From assembly GCA_907163345.1 (NCBI GenBank), contig CAJQUN010000024.1, positions 2,046,001 through 2,110,000 of the forward strand: DNA of 64,000 bases, given 5' to 3'. Within the stretch, counting starts at the first letter, position 1; the number at the start of each line of letters is the position of its first letter. The notes below the pieces were generated by a model. The model had not been told where the DNA came from. It searched no databases and saw nothing but the letters and a program-made list of their open reading frames with translations. This DNA comes from Haberlea rhodopensis. Lineage: Eukaryota > Streptophyta > Magnoliopsida > Lamiales > Gesneriaceae. Shown in pieces: positions 1 through 10,820 of the stretch. Both the position numbers and the translations under genes were made by a program.

Positions 1-968
1 TATACTGGTGTGGATATCCATATGATCATATTCCACCACAACAGCCGACTATGCCACCCTACCCATATTATGATGAAGAGAATGATGATCACTGACGGTC
101 GTGTAACAGGTATGTGCTTTGTTCTTATTTTTCTCGGTTTAATAAATTGAGGACAGTGCACAACCTTAAGTTTAGGGGATCATATGAATTGCATGTCTAT
201 CACACCTTGTATGATTTACTAGAATTCCCGAGAAGTTGGTTTTGATATTGATTTATAGGATGTCTAGTTAGTTGTTGAGTCATAAGTTGTGTATGATTGA
301 AGTGTGAGGCCAGTGATGAGAAATGCTGCTTAATTGTGAAAATTTTGAAACTTTTGTTCGCTATGTTGGTGGAAGATTTTATCATTCAATTGATTGTCAC
401 TTGAAGCAACATGTGATTTAAGTGAGCGTAACCCCCATTCGTCATCATTTCAAAATCCCACATCAATCACCTTGTTGATAGCTTATACAGTAGTTCCTAC
501 TCTCAAGCGAGTAAGCCCTTATTGTGCTTTAAAATGTCAAATAACTCTCATGTTCATAATTGAAAAATAGACTGGGAGTAACAATGAAAAAAGGCATGGA
601 TGCATAAAAAATGTTGGAGAGGTGAAGAATGATAATGAGGTGAATGATGAGGCCGCTGAGAAAGGATGAGAATCCCGATATTGTCCATTCTTCTTATAAG
701 ACTATTCTTCTATTGGACAATAAGTTTGAAACAAAAAAGGTACTGTGAAAAGCCCTATTGATATATGTGCATGGAAATCTCTTTTGATTGAGGGTGACAT
801 GAAAATTGTTGAATGTTAGACCATGACTCTCTGAGGCCAATCATGTTTGATCACTGCACAACTTGAGTCTTTTGATTTGGTTGTTTTCATTTTTGTTTTC
901 TTTCTCTCTTTTGTTCTTAATTTTTCTCGGGACTTGCAAAAATCTAAGTTTAGGGGGTTGCAAAAACT
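1..968 (+). mobile_element. 3' internal remnant of an Athila-like Ty3/gypsy retrotransposon
   Basis: No protein gene is visible. The stretch carries the same landmarks, in the same order, as the non-coding 3' interior of the complete element at 4026-10815: a 'ttgaggacagtgcac' block at 147-160 (compare 7572-7587), a block at about 430-560 that aligns with 8263-8380, and a polypurine tract AAGTTTAGGGGGTT at 946-959. In a normal element an LTR starting TGATAAG would follow the tract. Here an LTR in the opposite orientation starts at 969, so this is a truncated copy joined to an inverted one. Family assignment rests on within-window similarity and on the typical Athila/Tat 'aagtttggggg' spacer. 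Confidence 0.75.
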
Positions 969-2218
969 TGTTGCGTGCAAAACGTATCGCAAGCGCACGA
1001 TTTCAAGTTTTAGTATATGGATATGAATATAGATGTCGACCCGCCAGGATTGGTCTATAGTATTAATTAAATATTGTGCTAGATGGACTTAATCTATTTA
1101 GAAAAATGAGGAGTGTTGTTGTCTGTCAAATAACGTAGACCACTAACTAGCAATTGCACAAATTCAAGAGAATTAATTATGAGAAGGATTCTAGAGGTCT
1201 GATTTTACTTGATTATCAACTATGTTTCTTATGATCAATTACAATATTATAGATGTATCTAGTTTATTAGCCAATAATTTTTAATTGTTTCCTACTCCCT
1301 CTTCCAAGTGATAGTAGAAGTTATCATTCAATATCAACCTTGATATCCCTATCTAAGATTAAACAATATTGATTGCACAATAATTCTTTCAAAGGCTTCA
1401 ATGGAGTTATACGCCTATCGACGATATAAACATCCATGATGTGTTTTCCTATGTCCTGTTCACAATCCCCTCTCCTGAGTGACAGACCACAAAAAAATAT
1501 TACAATTCAATCAATGGCCAGTCAATTAAATTGCACTCAAAGTAAGAAAACACAAATAAACCATGTGATAAATCCTAATTTATAAATCAATCAAACCAAA
1601 ATATAATATCTGATCAAGCTACGTCTCCCCATAGAAAGAAGGGATTAATTCATCCTAGAACTGATAAAACACAGACATGTCTAAAAAATTCATAAAAGAA
1701 CAAAAGTAAGAGATACAAAACGATATGAAAGCCGCATTTGTTTTGTGATGAAATCCTTGTCCTTGGAATAATAGCAGCATCCTCAATGTGTCTTGTCCTT
1801 GACCTTGAATCCGCTAAGGCCTTAATTACGTAGATATCGATCGCCTCTTTCGGGGATCGGTCGCCACATCTTTTTTTTTTCCAGAAATTTCAACACACTG
1901 TCTTCAGAGATCGATCGCCTTTTTTTCAGGGATCGGTCGATGTCCCTTTTTCTCTACAGAGATCGATCTTGTCTTTGTAGAGATTGATCTTTACTCCGAA
2001 TCTTCTTCTTGGCCCAACTTTTCATCATTCCTTTGCCTTGCCTTCATCTTATTCCACCATTTTCTTGTTATTTCATGCTCTTTTCATAATCTTATCATTC
2101 ATCTTCACCTAACTTCCTGAAAACAAAAAAACAACACAAAACACATAATTCTGATAGAAAAACCAACATCAATCCAAAAGAAACGAAAGAAAAAATAAGT
2201 GCAAAAACACACTTATCA
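969..2218 (-). mobile_element. LTR of an Athila-like element, minus orientation
   Basis: Read on the minus strand it begins TGATAAGTGTG at 2218 and ends in CA at 969, so it has the TG...CA termini of an LTR. The 969-1060 end is the reverse complement, with many differences, of the LTR end at about 5590-5682 (shared 'actaaaacttgacac' type sequence). The 1160-1480 part matches the reverse complement of about 5130-5470. It is flanked on the 3' side (minus strand) by plus-oriented internal sequence and on the 5' side by its own polypurine tract (2219-2232). About 1250 bp against 1657 bp for the complete copy, so it is a divergent subfamily. Confidence 0.75.
1837..1990. repeat. Three paired GATCGATC-type motifs inside the LTR
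   Basis: Three doublets are visible: ATCGATCGCC then GATCGGTCG (1837-1866), GATCGATCGCC then GATCGGTCGATG (1909-1943), and GATCGATCTT then GATTGATCTT (1960-1991). Members of a pair are about 8-12 bases apart and pairs are about 40-70 bases apart. GATCGATC is self-complementary. Similar clusters occur in other element families of this window. Confidence 0.8.
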
Positions 2219-2892
2219 AACTCCCTAAACTTAGATTTTTGCTAGTTCCGAGTAAAATTAAGAACAAAAGAAAAGAAACAAATATGAAAACAACCAAATC
2301 AGAAGACTCGGGTTGTGCAGTGATCAAACATGATTGTCCTCAAAGAGTCATGGTCTAACATTCAACAATTTTCATGCAACCCTTAATTAAAAGAGATTGA
2401 CATTCACATATATCAACAGTGATTTCACGGCACTTTGGTTTCAAACTTATTGTGCAATAGAAAAATAGGCTAATAAGAAGAATGGACAATATCAGTCAAA
2501 GTAATGAGACATGTGTGTGTGAATGTCAACGCATACTCATCAAACGTGTCTCTCGAGAGTCCATAGGCTTAACTTTTGTAACCTTCTCCACTATTATATT
2601 GGACGAAGATGGCTCGGTCAATATGTCTTAATTGGTTATAATGTATGGCCTCGCCTCAAGGCTTCAATAAAATGATCGGATATTCAAAACAAGAGAGTAA
2701 GTTAAATACAACATTGTTGTGCACTCTCATATCATAATTCCTTCTATTGACAATCCATCATTTTGTTCACATTTTGGATTCACCCTCATATCTCATCCGC
2801 CTCATCATTCACCTCATTATCATTCTTCACCTCTTCAACATTTTTATGCATCCATGCCTTTTTTTCATTGTTACTCCCCTTCTATTTTTAAT
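2219..2892 (-). mobile_element. 3' internal region of the minus-strand Athila-like copy
   Basis: Reverse complement of the type of sequence at 560-968, with the polypurine tract directly next to the LTR at 2218. The segment 2219-2360 and the segment 816-960 form a long imperfect inverted repeat flanking the LTR at 969-2218. It ends abruptly near 2892, where LTR sequence resumes, so gag, pol and the primer site are missing from this copy. Confidence 0.7.
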
Positions 2893-3420
2893 TAAGTTAT
2901 ACCAAGTATTGTAATTAGAATAGTCTCGACTTTATTTAGATAATCAATAGCAAAGTAATGAACTAATTAATCTATTAAAATAAAATAATAAGATGAATAT
3001 TTAAGTGGAGAAAATCAATGAGAACTGATTTTAGAGGTTCGACTTTACTTAACTATCCATTATGTCGTGTTCTTCTAATTTATTAACCACGAATCCTATG
3101 TTATTCTATTACATCTCTCGAGTGTTAAATAAAAATAATCATTAAATAATCATCTTGATGAGTCCACCTAAGATAAACTATTAAATAATTTCAATAGCGC
3201 TAGATTCGTTCTATGGCTTCGTTGGAGCTATACGTCTCTCGACTATATACATTTCCAATGATATAAATTCCCACGGTCCTATTCAAAACCCCATCTCTTT
3301 AGTGATAGATTCTAAACAAATATGACTAATCAACTAGTGATCAATTATTGAAATATAGTCAAATCAAGAATCACAAATAAACCAAACGAAAAAGCAAAAT
3401 ATATTCAGAAATAAAACTAG
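2893..3420 (-). mobile_element. Truncated LTR fragment, minus orientation
   Basis: Reverse complement of roughly 5040-5590 of the complete element's LTR, including the blocks matching 'agtcgagactattctaatta' and 'cctctagaa'. In minus-strand reading order this would be the 5' LTR of the copy that ends at 969, with the LTR terminus, primer site and most of the interior deleted. No terminal CA or target duplication can be assigned. Confidence 0.6.
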
Positions 3421-3560
3421 GCTTTTGAAGAGGAGAAAAAAGAGAGGACGACAGCACGGAGCAAAACGGAAGGAGAATTCACGCACGACGTGAACAACAA
3501 CGAGAGCACAATCGAGACCTAAAGTAGAAGAGGAGGAGATCGATTGAGACGCTATGTGTA
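3421..3560 (+). repeat. Possible plus-oriented LTR scrap
   Basis: Blocks such as 'agaattcacg', 'cgagagcaca' and 'gaggaggagatcgattgaga' resemble 4710-4870 of the plus-strand LTR in the same order. If real, the LTR polarity flips near 3420. The similarity is patchy and judged by eye. Confidence 0.35.
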
Positions 3561-3639
3561 TACGATTTATATAAGAGTTGTGAGAATTCTCTTTTCATTT
3601 ATGATTTGCATGCAATTTGATTTAGGGAAATTGCATAAT

Positions 3640-4025
3640 GAATTGAGAACATGTTAGTGCATTTCAAAGTGTATATTTATGCTAGTTGAGCTATGTTGGG
3701 AATTGATTATGGGGAGGATTATGTCAAAAAATTTATAGAGCATTAACGAGAACTCCCAAATTCTACCAATGTATGCACTAATACACTAATGATGAGATTA
3801 GGATGTGGGGCCCTTACATGTGACCACATCTTTCAAATCATTTTGGTCCAAAGCAGATCACGGGATCAGATCGATGACCGACCTCCTTCACAATTTCCTA
3901 GCATTCCGGGCTCCGCCCATAAGATTTACGAGCTCGACCAGAATCTTTATCAGTAGCTCCTCCTAAGATCATGTGTATAACTCCCCGATCAGGAATATTA
4001 TTCATATGTTCTTTTCTTCTGTTAT
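3640..4025 (-). pseudogene. Decayed Tat-lineage gag/protease-side remnant, continuing the gag at 10821-12221
   Basis: On the minus strand, read from 4025 leftwards, this continues a Ty3/gypsy Tat-lineage polyprotein interrupted by the insertion at 4026-10815. Short pieces resemble the Tat spacer and protease region, including a GGATD-type motif followed by SGRARKS (about 3905-3970) and a GSS-type protease remnant further left (about 3750). Several stops and frameshifts break it. It fades out near 3640, where unassignable sequence and then Athila-like fragments begin. The rest of pol is missing. Confidence 0.5.
4021..4025. repeat. Target-site duplication GTTAT, left copy
   Basis: GTTAT lies directly before the LTR start at 4026 and again directly after the LTR end, at 10816-10820. 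A 5-bp duplication is the size made by LTR-retrotransposon integrases. It shows that 4026-10815 is one unrearranged insertion. Confidence 0.95.
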
Positions 4026-5682
4026 TGATAAGTGTATTTTATACACTTATATTTCCTCTTATTTTGCATGGTTTAGCGTTAGTTTTCGATCAGAATTACA
4101 CTTTTGGTCTTGTTCTGTGTTATTTTGCAGGAATCCAAGGAATTAAGCATTTTATTACTAAAAGATGATGAGAAATACATAAATGTGACAATAATTCAAA
4201 TTGGGACTCAACGGTGAAATAATCATGTACCGGGACATAATACATGGCGTTCGGACACCACTACAACATTTTAATAAAAAGACATTCACGTGTGGATAAC
4301 CACCAGATTTGTGAAGGAAAGATTGGGGAACTGACCAATTAGAGGACAAGTGGAGAAGATATAGCAGATTTTATTGGGATGGAAAGATAGATATTAGAAG
4401 ATTAGAGGAGATTTTCTTTGACCAAGAAAATCACACGCATAAAGGAAAGCATGGAAATTTTGATTGGCAAATATAGAAAGGAATTGACGTATAGAGAAAG
4501 GCACGAGGGGCTGGGGATTTAATTAAAAAAAGGAAGAAGGGACGTACAAAAGGAAAATACTGGACGAGAGATTTATTAGGAGAAGGAAGGAAAGGCGATA
4601 AAAGGGATTCAGCACATATAAAAGTGAAGGGAAAATCACGTACATAAAAAGGGAAAAAGAAGAAATTTGCGTACAGATTGATAGGTGAATAACCGAGAAA
4701 AAGGAAGAGCAGAATTCACGTACGTGCGAGAGGCACAATTCACGTACAAAAGGGGAGACGTGCGAGAGAAAGGGAGAAAGAGTTGACGTAAATAATTTCT
4801 GGACGGAACGAAGAGCAGTGAGATAAAGACGACCGAGAGCTAAACCAGTGAAGGGGAGGAGATCAATCGAGGCGGTGTGCTTACAACGAAGGGCATAGAT
4901 TTTGACGACGGAGAAGAAGACGGCGACTACCGGGGACGGAGGGCCATCATCCAATTCGTTTGATTATCTCTTCCCTTATGTTTATGATGATTAAGAACAT
5001 GTCTATGTGTTTATTTAATGTATTCATGAACTAATTTATTATTCTAGGGTTAGACGGATCTTGATTTGAAACTATGTCATTGGTTTTTCATATGGTTTAT
5101 TTATGTTTTCCTGTTCTTAATGCTTTTAATCTACTGGCCATGGATTGAATGATTCCATATTCGTGATCTATCACTCGGGAGAGGGGGTTGTGAATAGGAA
5201 AGAAGGAATTCGTATCGTGGTAGTTATATTGTTCGGAAGGCCTATAACTCCATAGAAGTCGTCAAAGGAATTACTGCGCTTTTACAATTGTTTGATAATT
5301 AATCTTAGATAGGGATATCAAGATTAATGTTAGATAATTACTTCTGCTTAACACCCGGGAGGGGGAGTAGAAACAAATAAGAATTCTCGGCTAGTAAACT
5401 AGGAAAACACGACATAGTGGATAGTTGAGTGAAGTCGAACCTCTAGAATCCGTTCTCATTGATTTTCTCCACTTAAATTACCATCTTGTTAATCGTTTAT
5501 TCTATTTTCGTAGATTAGTTTAATAAATTTTGCTCTCGATTATCTAAATAAAGTCGAGACTATTCTAATTACAGTACTTGGTGTAACTTAATTTTCAATC
5601 CCTGTGGGTTCGACATCCGTACTTTCAAATTCCTATACTAAAACTTGACACCGTACACTTGTGGTACGTTTCACACCCATCA
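4026..5682 (+). repeat. 5' LTR of the Athila-like element
   Basis: 1657 bp, begins TGATAAGTGT and ends CACACCCATCA. It matches 9156-10815 almost base for base. Differences include cacttat/caattat near the start, a 3-bp indel near 4578, and gtggtacg/gcggtacg near the end. Antisense open frames inside it (for example 4523-4954) are not supported as genes. Confidence 0.95.
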
Positions 5683-5688
5683 AGTTTT

Positions 5689-5706
5689 TGGCGCCGTTGC
5701 CGGGGA
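5689..5706 (+). promoter_or_regulatory. Primer-binding site, tRNA-Asp type
   Basis: TGGCGCCGTTGCCGGGGA starts six bases after the 5' LTR end. It is complementary to the 3' end of plant tRNA-Asp (ending GGCGCCA), the primer known for Athila/Calypso-type gypsy elements. It fixes the plus orientation. Confidence 0.9.
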
Positions 5707-5822
5707 TTGATATAATTTTGTTTACTGATACTGTTACCAAGTAGTCTTGATTTTAATTTAGAATTTTATTTTTTGTTTTAATTTTATTCTTTTTTGATGT
5801 TTTTCTTGTGAGGTACTTGGAG

Positions 5823-6899
5823 ATGTTTCATCAGCAAGTTTCCACAAGCTTTGCCCAACAACCGTATGAACCATTCTATGCAGCTTGGGACAGATTCAAC
5901 CACGACTTTTCAAACTACGCTCCTCTTCAATCTTTCTATATTGGATTGGATGCAGACACACGAGAATGGGTATTTAATGGAGCTTTGGCAGTTGGTCGTC
6001 CCATATATGGTATAGATGATGACAGGGTGCACCTGTATAACCATATGGCGAATTTCGACTATCAGTGGCAATATGATCCTTCAATGCTGGGTTGGAGTCA
6101 CCAATATCCACCAGGGCATCATTACCCTCATTTTACACACCAACCATTCGATCATCAAGCAGAGGATGAGTATAGTTCTGATAAAGTCTCTCGGTTGGAG
6201 GATATTTTGCGCAAATTCTAGGCATCATTTGAACCAAAGATCGAAAATGCCACCAGAAGTAGCCTTGAGCAGCTGATAGAGACATTTGTAGCGAGATGCA
6301 AAGAGGTTGACAAGAATGAGTCGAGGCTTGATACGATTGAGGGTCACATGAACAACATGAGTGCTACAATGAAGTCTCTTGAGGTGCAAATTGGGCAGCT
6401 TGCTAATGCCATGAACAACCAACAAAGAGGATCATTTCCTAGCAACACCGAAGTGAATTCAACCAACCAATTTTGGGAGAGTGATCCTACTCATGCGGAA
6501 GATTCAAGGGAATATGAGCATTTTCAAGTGGTTGAGCCTACTGTGGAAGAGTTATCTGATGAATTCCCGTGTCAAGATGAGCCTAGCGTGACGTTGGAAG
6601 ATGAGCATATTTTTGGAAATAGTGAGGAGCACTCATCGATGGTGATGTCCTATATGCCATATGTGGATCCGTTCTTCCCATTGATGCCAACTTCACCATA
6701 TTACGTCCTCCACGAGATGAAGCCAAGCTTAGAATCTTTCTCCCATGCTTATCAATTTTTGAAAGACGTTGTTGGAGCGACGAGCGTTAACTGCCACTAT
6801 CTTGCCAAGCTTGAGGGCATACACAACCAAGACCCACATGTAGTGTCATATGATACATACTATGGGTGGAAGCCGCTATTTGATGGTTGCTTCGCATAG
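5823..6899 (+). pseudogene. gag-like gene of the Athila-like element, one in-frame stop
   Basis: The first ATG of the frame is at 5823; an upstream GTG at 5808 is not needed. The frame runs to a TAG at 6219-6221 and then stays open in the same frame to 6899, about 358 codons in total. The C-terminal half has a helical segment ending in SLEVQIGQLA followed by the 'GSFPSNTE' type motif that marks the end of the gag capsid region in Athila/Tat polyproteins. The N-terminal half is not a recognisable capsid domain. No CCHC knuckle is seen. An acidic stretch lies around residues 230-265. The product would be a capsid-like protein if the stop is read through or absent in other copies. The frame ends before any protease. 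Confidence 0.7.
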
Positions 6900-6992
6900 T
6901 CTGGCTGACGACTTTAAACAAAGCGCTTTTCGGGAGGCAACGCGAATCCTGTATCCTTATTTTATTTTTATTTAGAAAAAAAAAATGAGGTT

Positions 6993-7226
6993 GGCGTATT
7001 TACGCCTGAAAAATATTTTGCAAGTTTGAGATGCCGTAGGACAGGCGTAACTACGCCTCTTTGTGGCGTAATTACGCCTGTCAAATTTCAGAAAATTTTA
7101 AAATGCCGTAGCGTAGGCGTAACTACGCCTGTTTTCGGCGTAGTTACGCCTACCATTTTTTTAAAAAAAAAATTCAAAGCCTTAGGCTAGGCGTAATTAC
7201 GCCTCTCCAGCGGCGTAATTACGCCT
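6993..7226. repeat. Cluster of seven GGCGTAATTACGCC-type palindromes
   Basis: Seven copies of AGGCGTAAyTACGCCT or close variants occur at about 6993, 7043, 7065, 7115, 7137, 7189 and 7212. Several are perfect 14-16 bp palindromes. Six fall into three pairs with 6-8 bases between members. Each pair sits in a repeat unit of about 72 bp that also has a 'tgccgtag' element and an A/T-rich tail. Confidence 0.9.
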
Positions 7227-9141
7227 CGCGTATTTTTAGTCCTCTTCCCCTCAATTTTTCAATTTCGATTTTTTCTCCTCAATCTCTCTTAATTATGCTA
7301 TCCCACCTCTAAAGTCCATATTTTTATCGATTAATTGCAGGTTTTTGGAGTCTATTGGTGCAAGGAAGCAAGTTTAGGGGGGTTGCATCAAAGTGGTCTA
7401 GCTTAGCCAACCAAATCGACAATTCTTCATCTAAGGGTTGGGTCTATACTGATGCGGAGGTCCCTATCATCATCTTCTCACCATACCCATGAGCATGAGA
7501 TGGGCGACGATTACTGACGATCGTCGTCGCAGGTTGGTGTGTTGTCCCTTATTTTATACGTTGTATGGTACATTGAGGACAATGCACGATTTTAAGTTTG
7601 GGGGGGTGTTTAAACATTGAAGATGTTTGTTTCCTGGATTCCTATGTGTGTTGTGTTTTGTGTTTTTTTTAGTCGTTTTTTTTTCTTTTTGTGTCATAAG
7701 TCGTGATTTGAAGTAATTGTGAAGGCCGATGATGAAGAATTGAGCTTATTTGTGAAAATTTTAAAATTTTTGTTCGCTTTGCTCTTGAGTTTCTCACATT
7801 CATGCACTAGAGACCATGACCATTTGACTATTTAAAGTTGATTTGAACGAACACAAATATGATATAGGCGATTCTTGACAATATTTTGGGCCTTTATTCA
7901 TTGATAGAAATTTGACACAGTAGCCCCTTTGAGCTTAAATGTAAAAGAATGAGGATTGAATTGTTGCAATATATTTTATAATCTCATTCAAATTTGTTTC
8001 TTATATCAACTTGCTTTTGAGATACCATTTGAGCACATTGGTCAAATCATATAAGTTATTTGTGAATTGAGAGTAGTCTAGAACTTGCTTTAGTACCCTT
8101 TGAGGCGAAATACGGATGCTATGTGGCTTAGGAATGATTTAGGCAATATTTGATTCGTTTGAGCCTTTGAATCCACCGAAATACATCATTTTTTATCCCT
8201 AGCTACCCTTTTGAGCTTATTGAAAATCGAATGGCATGTGCTTAGGCACATAATAACCTCCATTCGGCATCATTTCAAAATCCCACATCGACCACCTTGT
8301 TGAAAGCTTATACACTATTTTCTACCCTCAAGTGAGTAAGACCCGTATTGCACTTTAAAATTTCAAATATCCCCCATGTTCCTCATTGAAAAAATAGAAA
8401 GGGGATAATAATGAAAAAAGGGCATGGATGCATAGAAAAATGTTGAAGAGGTGAAGAAAATAAGTGATTGAAAGAATGAAAAAAAAAATAATAATGAGGT
8501 GAATGATGAGGCGGATGAGAAAAGAGGGTGAATTGAAAAGAAAAAAAAAATGATGAATCATCAATAGAAGGAATCGAAATTGAGATGAGAGTGCACAACA
8601 ATGTCATATTTAACTTACTCTCTTGTTTTGAAATTCCGATCTTTTTATTGAAGCCATGAGCCAAAGCCTAACGTTACAAGCCTATTAAGACCTATTGACC
8701 GAGCCACATTCGTCTAATATACTAGTGGAGAAGGTTACGAATTGTAAGCCTATGGACTCTCGAGAAACACTTGTAATGAATATGCGTTTGACATCCACAC
8801 ACACGTCTCATTACTTGATTTTATGCTTTGTTCATTGTTTATCAAAGTTATACTCCTTTTATGAACAATGCAATTGAACCTACACCTTGTCAAGTCCTAT
8901 TGATTTGTGTGCGTAAAGATTACTTTGAGTTAATGGTTAAATGGAAGTGGTAGCACACACACACTTGAGAACTCTTGAGTAGACTGATATGCATACTTGA
9001 CTTAAAATTTTTAGACAATTGATCTTCGAGGCCAATTTGCAATTATAACATTTCATGACTTGCGTTAGTAGTGTGTTTTCTTTTTCTCTTTATTTCTTAG
9101 TCTTTCTCCATTTTTATTTTGCTCGGGACTAGCAAAAGTTT

Positions 9142-9155
9142 AAGTTTAGGGGGTT
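9142..9155 (+). promoter_or_regulatory. Polypurine tract
   Basis: AAGTTTAGGGGGTT lies directly before the 3' LTR start at 9156 and is where plus-strand DNA synthesis would be primed. The same tract is seen at 946-959. Confidence 0.85.
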
Positions 9156-10815
9156 TGATAAGTGTATTTTATACAATTATATTTCCTCTTATTTTGCATG
9201 GTTTAGTGTTAGTTTTCGATCAGAATTACACTTTTGGTCTTGTTCTGTGTTATTTTGCAGGAATCCAAGGAATTAAGCATTTTATTACTAAAAGATGATG
9301 AGAAATACATAAATGTGACAATAATTCAAATTGGGACTCAACGGTGAAATAATCATGTACCGGGACAGAATACATGGCGTTCGGACACCACTACAACATT
9401 TTAATAAAAAGACATTCACGTGTGGATAACCACCAGATTTGTGAAGGAAAGATTGGGGAACTGACCAATTAGAGGACAAGTGGAGAAGATATAGCAGATT
9501 TTATTGGGATGGAAAGATAGATATTAGAAGATTAGAGGAGATTTTCTTTGACCAAGAAAATCACACGCATAAAGGAAAGCATGGAAATTTTGATTGGCAA
9601 ATATAGAAAGGAATTGACGTATAGAGAAAGGCACGAGGGGCTGGGGATTTAATTAAAAAAAGGAAGAAGGGACGTACAAAAGGAAAATACTGGACGAGAG
9701 ATTTATTTTAGGAGAAGGAAGGAAAGGCGATAAAAGGGATTCAGCACATATAAAAGTGAAGGGAAAATCACGTACATAAAAAGGGAAAAAGAAGAAATTT
9801 GCGTACAGATTGATAGGTGAATAACTGAGAAAAAGGAAGAGCAGAATTCACGTACGTGCGAGAGGCACAATTCACGTACAAAAGGGGAGACGTGCGAGAG
9901 AGAAGGGAGAAAGACTTGACGTAAATAATTTCTGGACGGAACGAAGAGCAGTGAGATAAAGACGACCGAGAGCTAAACCAGTGAAGGGGAGGAGATCAAT
10001 CGAGGCGGTGTGCTTACAACGAAGGGCATAGATTTTGACGACGGAGAAGAAGACGACGACTACCGGGGACGGAGGGCCACCATCCAATTCGTTTGATTAT
10101 CTCTTCCCTTATGTTTATGATGATTAAGAACATGTCTATGTGTTTATTTAATGTATTCATGAACTAATTTATTATTCTAGGGTTAGACGGATCTTGATTT
10201 GAAACTATGTCATTGGTTTTTCATATGGTTTATTTATGTTTTCCTGTTCTTAATGCTTTTAATCTACTGGCCATGGATTGAATGATTCCATATTCGTGAT
10301 CTATCACTCGGGAGAGGGGGTTGTGAATAGGAAAGAAGGAATTCGTATCGTGGTAGTTATATTGTTCGGAAGGCCTATAACTCCATAGAAGTCGTCAAAG
10401 GAATTACTGCGCTTTTACAATTGTTTGATAATTAATCTTAGATAGGGATATCAAGATTAATGTTAGATAATTACTTCTGCTTAACACCCGGGAGGGGGAG
10501 TAGAAACAAATAAGAATTCTCGGCTAGTAAACTAGGAAAACACGACATAGTGGATAGTTGAGTGAAGTCGAACCTCTAGAATCCGTTCTCATTGATTTTC
10601 TCCACTTAAATTACCATCTTGTTAATCGTTTATTCTATTTTCGTAGATTAGTTTAATAAATTTTGCTCTCGATTATCTAAATAAAGTCGAGACTATTCTA
10701 ATTACAGTACTTGGTGTAACTTAATTTTCAATCCCTGTGGGTTCGACATCCGTACTTTCAAATTCCTATACTAAAACTTGACACCGTACACTTGCGGTAC
10801 GTTTCACACCCATCA
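9156..10815 (+). repeat. 3' LTR of the Athila-like element
   Basis: 1660 bp, TGATAAGTGT...CACCCATCA, near-identical to 4026-5682. It is followed directly by the right target duplication GTTAT (10816-10820). Confidence 0.95.
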
Positions 10816-10820
10816 GTTAT
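10816..10820. repeat. Target-site duplication GTTAT, right copy
   Basis: Matches 4021-4025 exactly and closes the 4026-10815 insertion. Sequence on both sides belongs to the same minus-strand Tat-like element. Confidence 0.95.

Larger units (their letters stand above)
6900..9155 (+). other. Non-coding 3' interior of the Athila-like element
   Basis: No credible gene. It contains a palindrome cluster (6993-7226), the spacer landmark 'ttgaggacaatgcacgatttt' followed by a G-run (7572-7606), AT-rich DNA, and the polypurine tract. In Athila elements this position may hold an env-like gene; none is visible here. Short minus-strand frames around 8355-8664 are low-complexity and are not supported. 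Confidence 0.75.
4026..10815 (+). mobile_element. Complete non-autonomous Athila-like LTR retrotransposon
   Basis: A 6790-bp element with two nearly identical LTRs, a tRNA-Asp type primer site, a gag-like gene broken by one stop, a long non-coding 3' interior with a palindrome cluster, and a polypurine tract. No protease, reverse transcriptase, RNase H or integrase motif is seen in the 3.5-kb interior, so movement would need enzymes from a partner element. By eye the two LTRs differ at roughly ten substitutions plus small indels, which suggests a recent insertion. It sits inside a minus-strand Tat-like element. The Athila placement rests on the primer site, the gag C-terminal motif and the 3' spacer; it could be a related Tat/Athila clade. 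Confidence 0.9.

Noticed and set aside
4523..4954. 143-codon minus-strand open frame (and its counterpart at 9872-10087)
   Set aside because: Lies antisense within the LTRs of the Athila-like element, low complexity (Ser, Leu, Phe rich), and the two LTR copies do not keep the same frame length.
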